From Caballeronia sordidicola (lineage in GTDB: Bacteria > Pseudomonadota > Gammaproteobacteria > Burkholderiales > Burkholderiaceae), in assembly GCF_002220365.1 (NCBI RefSeq), contig NZ_MTHB01000012.1:1-48023 (forward strand): a stretch of 48,023 nucleotides of DNA, in the 5' to 3' direction. Shown in pieces: positions 8,995 through 15,569 of this stretch (positions within the stretch are counted from its first letter, which is position 1; each line of letters opens with the position of its first letter). The position numbers and the translations under genes were made by a program. The notes beneath the pieces are model-generated. The model did no database searches. It was not told the DNA's origin and was given only the letters and a program-made list of their open reading frames with translations.

Positions 8995-9476
8995 CGGGTG
9001 ACTCCTGCCGGAACAAGTGCAGTGTCCGCTGCGGTCACCGATACACCCAACGTGGAACGCGCGCGTTTGATGGCTTCAGCGACGTCCAGTGGCATGTATT
9101 TGTCGTCGTGTTTGGCCAGCACCTGATCCGCCAGGAACACGCCGGCCGGCAACAACCTGCCCTGCGCCACCGCGCCACTGCCTTCGCGAAACAGGTCAGG
9201 CAGCGGCCCACGGTAAAGCACTGGAATCTCTCGAGCCGTATCGAAGATCATGAAACGCACGGTCAAGCCGCTGGCATCGCGTTCAACCGAACCGCGCTGC
9301 ACCAGGCCGCCTACGCGCACTCGTGCTGCGTGTTTCATGCTGCCCGAGACGAATTGCGCAGGCGTGACGAAGAACATCACGTTGGCGTTCAACGCATTCA
9401 ACACGAGCGCGGTGTCGCCGCCGAGCGCCACAAGCCCGGCGGCGACAATGCACGCGCGCCGCGCGCGCCCTTTCAC
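8991..9476 (-). CDS. ccmE: Periplasmic heme chaperone CcmE
   Basis: A 161-residue CcmE. The start is the GTG at 9476, which overlaps the ccmD stop (GTGA); frames further upstream are arginine-rich shadow. An N-terminal membrane anchor (about residues 8-28) is followed by the OB-fold segment (NVMFFVTPAQ, RVGGLVQRGSVERD, LPDLFREG). The heme-binding motif VLAKHDDKYMP holds the conserved His that bonds heme covalently and the Tyr four residues on. CcmE receives heme from CcmC and hands it to CcmF. Since ccmC is destroyed here, it has no loader within this operon. Confidence 0.93.
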   Translation of the reverse strand: MKGRARRACIVAAGLVALGGDTALVLNALNANVMFFVTPAQFVSGSMKHAARVRVGGLVQRGSVERDASGLTVRFMIFDTAREIPVLYRGPLPDLFREGSGAVAQGRLLPAGVFLADQVLAKHDDKYMPLDVAEAIKRARSTLGVSVTAADTALVPAGVTR

Positions 9477-9664
9477 GGTTTCTCCGTCAACGTGCTGCCG
9501 CGCGTGCGCGGCTGCACGACATGTCCGCGCCTTCGCTGCCGCCAGTTCGAACCGACAGTGATTGCGATCTCGATGGCGAGCACGAGGAAAGTGATGTCGA
9601 ACGCGACCCACAGATACCAGAGATCGCCATCGCCACCGGTCAAGTCGTTCATGATGTTCATCAC
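9473..9664 (-). CDS. ccmD: Heme exporter protein CcmD
   Basis: A 63-residue single-span protein. The membrane helix lies at about residues 16-38 (LWYLWVAFDITFLVLAIEIA) and is followed by a basic cytoplasmic tail RQRRR, the usual CcmD layout. CcmD stabilises the CcmABC complex and releases holo-CcmE. The start overlaps the stop of the ccmC remnant by 4 bases and the stop overlaps the ccmE GTG, so coupling is preserved on both sides. The start may be MMN at 9664 or the next Met. Confidence 0.85.
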   Translation of the reverse strand: MMNIMNDLTGGDGDLWYLWVAFDITFLVLAIEIAITVGSNWRQRRRGHVVQPRTRGSTLTEKP

Positions 9665-9840
9665 GTTGCCTCTCGTTCATCGATAATCCGCCGCACCCGC
9701 GCGAGCGCCATGGCAATCGCGTACGACGAGAACGCCAGCATCATCACAACGAGACCTGTGAGCATGGAGCTGCCCATCGATACGCCACTGCCGAATGAAA
9801 GCGATGCGCCAGGATGCCGCGTGTACCACCGCTGCACCGG
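9661..9840 (-). pseudogene. ccmC: ccmC remnant (C-terminal ~60 codons)
   Basis: The frame VQRWYTRHPGASLSF followed by SMLTGLVVMMLAFSSYAIA and RVRRIIDERE matches the end of CcmC: the WWNTLHQG-type heme-binding segment and the last membrane helix. Everything N-terminal, including the tryptophan-rich WWD domain that loads heme onto CcmE, is missing. The stop overlaps the ccmD start, as in an intact operon. At the left border it joins the first codons of ccmB in another frame (junction near 9835-9842). Confidence 0.82.
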
Positions 9841-9841
9841 G

Positions 9842-9895
9842 CATGGACAGTTCACGCTGCACGTTGCGCGCCGTCAGTCGGAACATCGGCCGCAT
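9842..9895 (-). pseudogene. ccmB: ccmB remnant (first ~18 codons)
   Basis: The ATG at 9895 starts MRPMFRLTARNVQRELSMP, which looks like the N-terminus of the heme exporter membrane subunit CcmB (FxLxxRxxQRELR pattern), and overlaps the ccmA end by 22 bases. After about 18 codons the sequence changes abruptly into the last part of ccmC in a different frame. One deletion therefore removed about 200 codons of ccmB and about 190 codons of ccmC, judged from usual family lengths. Confidence 0.7.
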
Positions 9896-10569
9896 GGTTC
9901 GAAGTAAAGATTGCGGGTGGCCGAAGGCGCGGTGGTGATGAGCTTGTGCGTGGTCATCAATACGATGCCGCCTCGCTCCAGATGTCCCGCAATGCAGCGT
10001 TCGAGCACGCCGGCCGACTCTTCGTCCAGCGCTGCCGCCGGTTCGTCGAGCAACCACAGCGGCTTGTGTTCCAGCAACAGCCGCGAAATGGCGAGCCGGC
10101 GCTTCTGTCCTGCAGACAGGCCACGCACAATCGCGTGCCGGTAGCGGTCGAGTCCCACGCTCTCGAGCGCTTTCTCCTGCACCTCTACTCGCTCTTCGGC
10201 GACTTCGCCCAGCACCGAACTGAAGGTCAGGTTCTCGGCGGCGGTCAGATCGTCGCTGATACCGTTCAGATGCCCGAGATAGGCGAGAGAGTGGCGCCAC
10301 ACTTCCGGGCGTGCCTGCGCGTCTTTGCCGCGCCATCGCACCGTGCCCGCGCTCGGTTGCAACAGACCCGCGAGCACGCGCAGCAACGTGGTCTTGCCGC
10401 TGCCGTTCGGGCCGTGGATCTGGAGCACCTGGCCGGCGTCAACGTCGAACCCGACATCGCTAAAGAGCCTTTCTCCACCGCGGTCGAAGGCCAGTTTGTC
10501 GACAGACAAAAGTGCATCGCCCGATCTTGCCGAGGAAAATTCCGACGGGATAAACGTGTTCCGCTTCAT
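9874..10569 (-). CDS. ccmA: Heme exporter ATP-binding protein CcmA
   Basis: A 231-residue ABC ATPase. Walker A GPNGSGKT is at residues 53-60, the ABC signature LSAGQKRR at 151-158 and Walker B LWLLDEP at 171-177, with the switch His in TTH near 208. In System I it works with CcmB and CcmC to release holo-CcmE from CcmC. The N-terminal 20 residues are longer than in many relatives, so a later start is possible. The frame is intact, but its membrane partner CcmB is reduced to its first codons immediately downstream. Confidence 0.9.
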   Translation of the reverse strand: MKRNTFIPSEFSSARSGDALLSVDKLAFDRGGERLFSDVGFDVDAGQVLQIHGPNGSGKTTLLRVLAGLLQPSAGTVRWRGKDAQARPEVWRHSLAYLGHLNGISDDLTAAENLTFSSVLGEVAEERVEVQEKALESVGLDRYRHAIVRGLSAGQKRRLAISRLLLEHKPLWLLDEPAAALDEESAGVLERCIAGHLERGGIVLMTTHKLITTAPSATRNLYFEPCGRCSD

Positions 10570-10626
10570 CGTAGACCTCTCAATGTGAACGCGCTTCGCG
10601 CAGCTGTTGATCTCGCATTGCCTGAG

Positions 10627-10771
10627 TCATGTCCGGTAATTCATGTCCGGCAATTCGTCTGCAATACCCTTGTGCCAATCGATACACGTCTTCTCGCCCG
10701 TGCCGAGAAAGCGCTGACGCGGTGCTCGGACGATTGATCGTCTGCCAGTAACGCCTTATCAGGCCGAACAT
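10627..10771 (-). pseudogene. napC: napC remnant, large internal deletion and lost heme ligand
   Basis: NapC is the membrane-anchored tetraheme quinol oxidase that feeds electrons to NapAB. The start MFGLIRRYWQTINRPST matches its cytoplasmic N-terminus. Soon after, the reading frame changes (near 10720), and the other frame gives GEKTCIDWHKGIADELPDM, which is the end of NapC. The membrane helix and most heme sites are absent. In the surviving CxxCH the second Cys is Trp (TGG at 10675-10677). It starts 10 bases after the napB stop, as expected for napBC. Confidence 0.85.
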
Positions 10772-10780
10772 CGCACACTC

Positions 10781-11240
10781 CTACCTCTTGCCGGCCGCGT
10801 TCGGCCCGGCAGGCCCGGGCGCGACGCGCACATCTTCCGCATCCTTGAACGTGTTGCCGGCAAGCGGCTTCGTATCGGCTTGCGGCACATGACACTGCGT
10901 GCGGAAATAGCGCCGTGGCGAGAGGCTTCCGAGCGTGACGTTGTCTCGGATGAGGTAATGCGATACGCCGATGGGCACGGCCCCACTCTCGGCCCCACTC
11001 TCGGCCGCGCGGCTCCTCGCGTGGCACGCGATGCAGCGGTTGGCGTTCTTGTCGAGTTGATAGCCGTCGATCTTGTGCGGGATCGTCGGCGGCTGCTGTG
11101 CATGGGCGCGGCCACGGATGACATCCTTAATTTTTCGATAGGTGCAATCAACTGCTGTTTCGCCTCACCATCGTTCAGCGTTGTGCCGCGCATGGCGTCG
11201 TGAAACGGTTCGGCAGGAATCACCGGCTGGGTAGACGCCG
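10781..11240 (-). pseudogene. napB: napB remnant, frameshift and broken second heme site
   Basis: NapB is the periplasmic diheme electron-transfer subunit of nitrate reductase. Three pieces are readable: VIPAEPFHDAMRGTTLNDGE, then PPTIPHKIDGYQLDKNANRC with heme site CIACH, then SPRRYFRTQCHVPQADTKPL. A one-base shift in an A-run near 11128-11136 separates the first two. In the second heme site the first Cys codon is CGC (Arg, 10901-10903), so CxxCH became RxxCH. An in-frame 12-bp duplication at 10979-11002 lies between the heme sites. Confidence 0.88.
10979..11002. repeat. 12-bp tandem duplication inside napB remnant
   Basis: The unit GGCCCCACTCTC occurs twice head to tail. It adds four codons (Glu-Ser-Gly-Ala repeated) in frame, consistent with slippage in a gene no longer under selection. 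Confidence 0.85.
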
Positions 11241-11281
11241 GCCGCCGTCTGCTTAATAAAGCTTCGACGCGTCAGGCTCAT
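11237..11281 (-). pseudogene. napA: napA remnant: twin-arginine signal start only
   Basis: The ATG at 11281 begins MSLTRRSFIKQTAAG, a near-perfect twin-arginine (S/T-R-R-x-F-x-K) export signal as found at the start of the catalytic molybdenum subunit NapA. After about 15 codons the sequence continues as napB. The whole Fe-S/molybdopterin enzyme, more than 800 residues in the family, has been deleted. Its position between napD and napB agrees with the usual napEDABC order. Confidence 0.78.
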
Positions 11282-11582
11282 CACGAATCTCCTGATCGAG
11301 CACTTCAATATCCTCGTGATGCCGTTAAACAAGCGAATCCGAATAACCACCCGGGAGCGCATGAATGGCATTCAGTTGATCGACGATGTCAACTGAGCGG
11401 CGTGCCTCCAGGGTCACGATTAATGTTCCTTTCGGACTGGTTACGTGAATCTCGGACCCGGTAGAAGTGAAATAGCCTGCTTGATATTTTCAAGATCCGA
11501 TTGGCTTGCATGCACGACAATTCCCGCAATATGTGACTCGGAAATTGAAACGAACTCAACGAATGCATTTTTACAAACATGA
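11253..11582 (-). pseudogene. napD: napD remnant, frameshifts and an in-frame stop
   Basis: NapD is the small chaperone that binds the NapA signal peptide. Readable in order are SISESHIAGIVVHASQSDLE and NIKQAISLLPG, then after a one-base shift near 11456-11461 SEIHVTSPKGTLIVTLEA and DQLNAIHALPG. A TAA at 11325-11327 follows, in frame with the remaining HHEDIEVLDQEI. The natural stop would be at 11253, overlapping the napA start. The start codon region also appears shifted in an A-run near 11570. The gene cannot give a normal product. Confidence 0.82.
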
Positions 11583-11585
11583 TGG

Positions 11586-11696
11586 TTAATACAGGAACCA
11601 CGACCGAGAACCACGAACAGTAACCACGATGATGGCCAGAAAGAGGAAGCTACGGTGCTCTTCCGTCTTTCGAAGGGGAGTTTCGGTTCCCGTCAT
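11586..11696 (-). pseudogene. napE: napE remnant, truncated
   Basis: 36 codons begin at the ATG 11696 with PLRKTEEHRSFLFLAIIVVTV. This resembles NapE, a small single-helix membrane protein of unknown role at the head of nap operons. The helix is interrupted, and the end (RGSRSWFLY) looks frameshifted or deleted relative to the usual 50-60 residue protein. Position directly before napD supports the call. Confidence 0.6.
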
Positions 11697-12060
11697 GGTT
11701 ATTAATACGAGAAGCTGCGCGATCAAAGTCCGGTTTTTTTGAGATGCAGTGGGAGTAATTGTTGGCGCACGCGGGGAAGGCGTCAAGGGATTTATTGTTT
11801 TGGGGACATGCGAGTAACGGGTGATTGTTGCAGTTAAAACTAATTATGAAATACGGGCGTCGTTATATCCCTGGTTAGTAAATCAAGTGAAATCTCATTC
11901 AAATAAAATCCCGCTTAGTGAAATTTTGATAAATCGGTGATTTTTTGATAACTTGGTTAAAGATCGGCGATCGCGGCCGGTTGACAAACGTTCTGCCAGA
12001 GGAGAAGCGCTGCCCAAGTGTGGGCGCACCCCGACATGTCATTGTTCAATGTACAGATTA
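11697..12060. other. AT-rich region upstream of the nap remnants
   Basis: About 360 bases with a marked A/T-rich part at 11820-11960. It should have held the promoter of napE on the minus strand. A single TTGAT half-site (minus strand, near 11880) recalls an FNR-type site, but the second half does not match. No gene is visible. Confidence 0.4.
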
Positions 12061-12087
12061 ACAAAGGCGGCGAACGGCCGCCTTTGT
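12061..12087 (-). terminator. Terminator of the GST gene
   Basis: Perfect 11-bp stem ACAAAGGCGGC with GCCGCCTTTGT, loop of 5 bases, 33 bases past the GST stop. On the minus strand TTTGTT ends the structure. Confidence 0.7.
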
Positions 12088-12120
12088 CGCAAACACACTT
12101 CAGCAGGTTCGCAAGCCTCC

Positions 12121-12825
12121 TCACCCCCGCTTCGGAATATTCAGCCCTCTTGCCACCGCCGGCCTGGCAACGAACGCATCGAGTGCACGCCTGACGTTCG
12201 GGAAGTTTTCGATACCGACCAGCCCACCCGCTTCGTAAAAGCCGATCAGGTTTCGTATCCACGGAAAGCTTGCGATATCGGCGATTGTGTAGGTATCGCC
12301 CATGATCCATTCGCGCCCTTCCAGCCGTTGCTCGAGTACGCCGAGCAGACGCTTCGACTCAGCCACGTAGCGCTCGCGCGGGCGCTTGTCCTCGTAGTCC
12401 TTGCCGGCAAATTTGTTGAAAAAACCGAGTTGGCCGAACATCGGGCCAATGCCGCCCATCTGGAACATGACCCACTGGATCGTCTCATAGCGGCCGGCCG
12501 CATCCTGCGGGATGAACTGACCGGTCTTGTCGGCAAGATAGATCAGGATCGCGCCGGACTCGAACAACGGCAGCGGCTTGCCATCCGGGCCATTGGGATC
12601 GAGGATTGCGGGGATCTTGTTGTTCGGATTCAGCGATAAAAACGCCGGCGACATCTGGTCGTTGGTCTCGAAGCTCACCAGATGTGGCTCGTACGGCAGC
12701 CCGGTTTCCTCCAGCATGATCGAGACCTTGACGCCGTTCGGTGTCGGCAGCGAATAGAGCTGAATCCGCTCGGGATACTGCGCAGGCCATTTTGCTGTGA
12801 TGGGGAAAGCGGACAAATCGGTCAT
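12121..12825 (-). CDS. Nu-class glutathione S-transferase (YghU/YfcG-like)
   Basis: A 234-residue cytosolic GST. The N-terminal thioredoxin-like domain carries SLPTPNGVKVS, whose Thr28 and Asn30 sit where nu-class enzymes such as E. coli YfcG and YghU place residues that bind the glutathione thiol or disulfide. NNKIPAI (cis-Pro) and FESGAILIYLA (the E-S pair gripping the gamma-glutamyl group) follow, then an all-helical C-terminal domain. Family members reduce disulfides and small electrophiles rather than conjugating classic substrates. It is divergent from malate synthase and has its own terminator. Confidence 0.88.
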   Translation of the reverse strand: MTDLSAFPITAKWPAQYPERIQLYSLPTPNGVKVSIMLEETGLPYEPHLVSFETNDQMSPAFLSLNPNNKIPAILDPNGPDGKPLPLFESGAILIYLADKTGQFIPQDAAGRYETIQWVMFQMGGIGPMFGQLGFFNKFAGKDYEDKRPRERYVAESKRLLGVLEQRLEGREWIMGDTYTIADIASFPWIRNLIGFYEAGGLVGIENFPNVRRALDAFVARPAVARGLNIPKRG

Positions 12826-13082
12826 GGTTATCCTTTAGACAAAAGCGGCAAGGTTGCGGCATCAAAGCCTCGTCGAAGCGGTTTACTGGCCTGTTTCGAC
12901 GCACAGGACGACAAATATAGTCATTCCCGCGGTTCTTGTCTTGACGCGCCGCGGCTGTGTCGAGGTGATCGCCTACGCCGGAACCGGATCGAAGCAATCA
13001 AGAAGCGTTAACATGGCAATACATTGCTGCAAGGCTTCGAACGCTTTACGCGGACAGAATTCAAACAGAGCTGGAGTTACCC

Positions 13083-15257
13083 ATGAGTCAAATGATCAAG
13101 CGAAACGGATTGCAGGTTGCAGCCGAGTTGAGCCAGTACGTCGATGACGAAGCGCTGTCAGGCGTCGGTATAGAGAGCGAGGCGTTCTGGAAAGGCTTCG
13201 ACGCCCTTGTTCACGACCTCGCCCCGAAGAACCGCGCGCTGCTAGCCGAACGTGACCGCTTGCAGACGGAACTGGACCAGTGGCATAAGGCGAATCCGGG
13301 ACCGGTTCGGGACCTGAAAGCGTACCGCGCGTTTCTGGAAGGCATTGGCTACATCGTGCCGGCGAGCGCGGCCGTGCAGGCCACGACCGAGAACGTCGAT
13401 ACGGAAATCGCTGAACAAGCCGGACCGCAACTTGTGGTGCCACTGTCCAACCAGCGCTACGCGCTCAACGCCGCGAACGCGCGCTGGGGCAGCCTGTACG
13501 ACGCGCTCTACGGCACAGACGCGATTCCCGACACGGATGGCGCCGAACGCACCAAGCAATTCAACCCGGCTCGCGGGGCAGCGGTGATTGCCCGCGCCCG
13601 CGCGTTCCTTGATGAAGCCGCGCCGCTCGCCAACGGTTCTCACGTTGATGCCACTGCGTATCGAGTGGAAAGCGGCAAGCTCGTCGTCACGTTGAAAAAC
13701 GGTTCGTCGGCGTTGAAATCGCCCGCTCAGTTCATTGGTTTCCAGAGCGATGCCAGCTCGCCTTCGGCAGTGCTGCTCAAGCATCATGGCCTGCACTTCG
13801 AGATCCAGATCGACGCGACGGACTCCATCGGCAAGACCGATGCCGCGCATGTGAAGGACGTGTTGATGGAAGCGGCGGTCTCGACCATTATCGATTGCGA
13901 GGATTCGGTTGCCGCCGTCGATGCCGCCGACAAGGTCGAGCTCTACCGCAACTGGACCGGCCTGATGAAAGGCGATCTCGCGGAGGAAGTCACCAAGAAC
14001 GGCAAGACCTTCACGCGCCGCCTGAACGCTGATCGCGAATACACCGCGCCCGATGGCTCGACGGTGAAGCTGCATGGCCGCTCGCTGCTGTTCATCCGTA
14101 ACGTCGGGCATCTGATGACGAATCCGGCTATTGTCGATCGCGACGGGCACGAGATTCCCGAAGGCATTCTCGACGCCGTGATGACATCGCTCGGTGCGAT
14201 GCACGACCTGCAAAACAAGCTCAATTCGCGCACGGGATCGATTTACATCGTGAAGCCGAAGATGCACGGCCCAGCCGAAGTCGCGTTCGCCGATGAGCTG
14301 TTCGCACGCGTGGAAGACCTGCTCGGCCTGCCGCGTCACACCATCAAGATGGGCATCATGGACGAGGAGCGGCGCACCAGCGTCAACCTGCAGGCGTGCA
14401 TTGCAGTGGCTTCGGCGCGGGTGGCGTTCATCAACACGGGCTTCCTCGACCGCACCGGCGACGAAATGCACAGCGCGATGGAAGCCGGTCCAATGATGCG
14501 CAAGGGCGACATGAAGTCGTCGGCGTGGATTACGGCTTATGAGCGCAATAACGTGCTCGCGGGACTGAGTTCGGGCTTGCGTGGGCGTGCGCAAATCGGC
14601 AAGGGCATGTGGGCCATGCCCGACCTGATGCACGCGATGCTCGAGCAGAAGATCGCACATCCGAAAGCGGGCGCGAATACGGCGTGGGTGCCCTCGCCGA
14701 CCGCCGCGACGCTGCATGCGCTGCATTACCATCAGGTCGATGTGCAAGCTGTGCAGCAGGAGTTGGAGAAGACTGGTTACAGCGGCGCACGTGACGAACT
14801 GCTCAATGGGCTGCTGACAATTCCTGTCGTCGAAAAGGCGCAATGGACGGATGAGGAAATTCGCCAGGAGATCGAGAACAACGCGCAGGGGATTCTGGGT
14901 TACGTGGTGCGTTGGATCGACCAGGGCGTGGGATGTTCGAAGGTGCCGGATATCCACGATGTCGGGCTGATGGAAGATCGCGCGACGCTGCGGATTTCGA
15001 GCCAGCATATTGCGAACTGGCTGTATCACGGGGTGGTGTCGGAAGCGCTGGTCAACGAGACATTCGAGCGCATGGCGAAGGTCGTCGACAAGCAGAACGA
15101 CAACGACCCGCATTACCAGCCGATGGCTGGGCACTTCGAAACGTCGCTGGCTTTCAAGGCGGCGAAGGCGCTGGTTTTTGAGGGGCGTGCGCAACCGAGT
15201 GGGTACACGGAGCCTTTGCTGCATAAGTTCCGGCTGGAAGTTAAGCAGCAGGGGTGA
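13083..15257 (+). CDS. glcB: Malate synthase G
   Basis: A 724-residue malate synthase of the G isoform, matching the usual size of about 720-725. It condenses glyoxylate and acetyl-CoA to malate in the cytosol, either in the glyoxylate cycle or in glycolate use. Visible family segments are [20 protein letters not shown], the Mg-site region [15 protein letters not shown], and [19 protein letters not shown]. The ATG at 13083 is preceded by a purine-rich AGAGCTGGAG ribosome-binding region. It stands alone between GST (divergent) and tRNA-Ser. Together with acetyl-CoA synthetase 5 kb away it points to growth on acetate or glycolate. Confidence 0.96.
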   Translation: MSQMIKRNGLQVAAELSQYVDDEALSGVGIESEAFWKGFDALVHDLAPKNRALLAERDRLQTELDQWHKANPGPVRDLKAYRAFLEGIGYIVPASAAVQATTENVDTEIAEQAGPQLVVPLSNQRYALNAANARWGSLYDALYGTDAIPDTDGAERTKQFNPARGAAVIARARAFLDEAAPLANGSHVDATAYRVESGKLVVTLKNGSSALKSPAQFIGFQSDASSPSAVLLKHHGLHFEIQIDATDSIGKTDAAHVKDVLMEAAVSTIIDCEDSVAAVDAADKVELYRNWTGLMKGDLAEEVTKNGKTFTRRLNADREYTAPDGSTVKLHGRSLLFIRNVGHLMTNPAIVDRDGHEIPEGILDAVMTSLGAMHDLQNKLNSRTGSIYIVKPKMHGPAEVAFADELFARVEDLLGLPRHTIKMGIMDEERRTSVNLQACIAVASARVAFINTGFLDRTGDEMHSAMEAGPMMRKGDMKSSAWITAYERNNVLAGLSSGLRGRAQIGKGMWAMPDLMHAMLEQKIAHPKAGANTAWVPSPTAATLHALHYHQVDVQAVQQELEKTGYSGARDELLNGLLTIPVVEKAQWTDEEIRQEIENNAQGILGYVVRWIDQGVGCSKVPDIHDVGLMEDRATLRISSQHIANWLYHGVVSEALVNETFERMAKVVDKQNDNDPHYQPMAGHFETSLAFKAAKALVFEGRAQPSGYTEPLLHKFRLEVKQQG

Positions 15258-15322
15258 GTGATAGGTGGCGAGTCGCCTCGCCGCCGGATTCCAACCTCGA
15301 TAACCTCTTCTCGACAAGGGGG

Positions 15323-15351
15323 CTGGCACAGACGCGGGAGTTTGCTATAAT
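15323..15351 (+). promoter_or_regulatory. tRNA-Ser promoter
   Basis: CTGGCA (15323-15328) and a consensus TATAAT (15346-15351) with a 17-base spacer lie 12 bases before the tRNA. Confidence 0.65.
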
Positions 15352-15363
15352 CCGCGACTTGCT

Positions 15364-15453
15364 GGAGAGATGGATGAGCGGTTTAAGTCGCACGCCTGGA
15401 AAGCGTGTTTAGGGTCAAACCTAACCGGGGTTCGAATCCCCGTCTCTCCGCCA
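15364..15453 (+). tRNA. tRNA-Ser (GGA)
   Basis: A 90-base class II tRNA with long variable arm. It starts GGAGAGATGG, has anticodon GGA at 15398-15400 in the arm CACGC-CTGGAAA-GCGTG, T-arm GGGGTTCGAATCCCC, and an encoded CCA end. The acceptor stem GGAGAGA/TCTCTCC pairs fully. Confidence 0.96.
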
Positions 15454-15485
15454 GAATACGTTTCACATTGCTGAGTAGCACCCGA

Positions 15486-15522
15486 AACCCGCATCGAGCC
15501 TTGTGCCGACGCGGGTTTTTTG
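15486..15522 (+). terminator. Terminator after tRNA-Ser
   Basis: Arms AACCCGC (15486-15492) and GCGGGTT (15511-15517) are followed by a T-run, 33 bases past the tRNA. Confidence 0.7.
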
Positions 15523-15569
15523 TTTCACGGTGCCTCAAAAAATCGGGAGACTGCGACCAAATCTCCCCC

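Noticed and set aside
11870..11890. FNR-type site for nap
   Set aside because: Only one TTGAT half-site is present; the second half does not match, so I do not list it as a feature.
13242..15329. A 695-codon open frame antisense to malate synthase
   Set aside because: High-GC third-position bias creates long antisense frames; its translation is Arg/His-rich without motifs, and glcB on the other strand is unmistakable.
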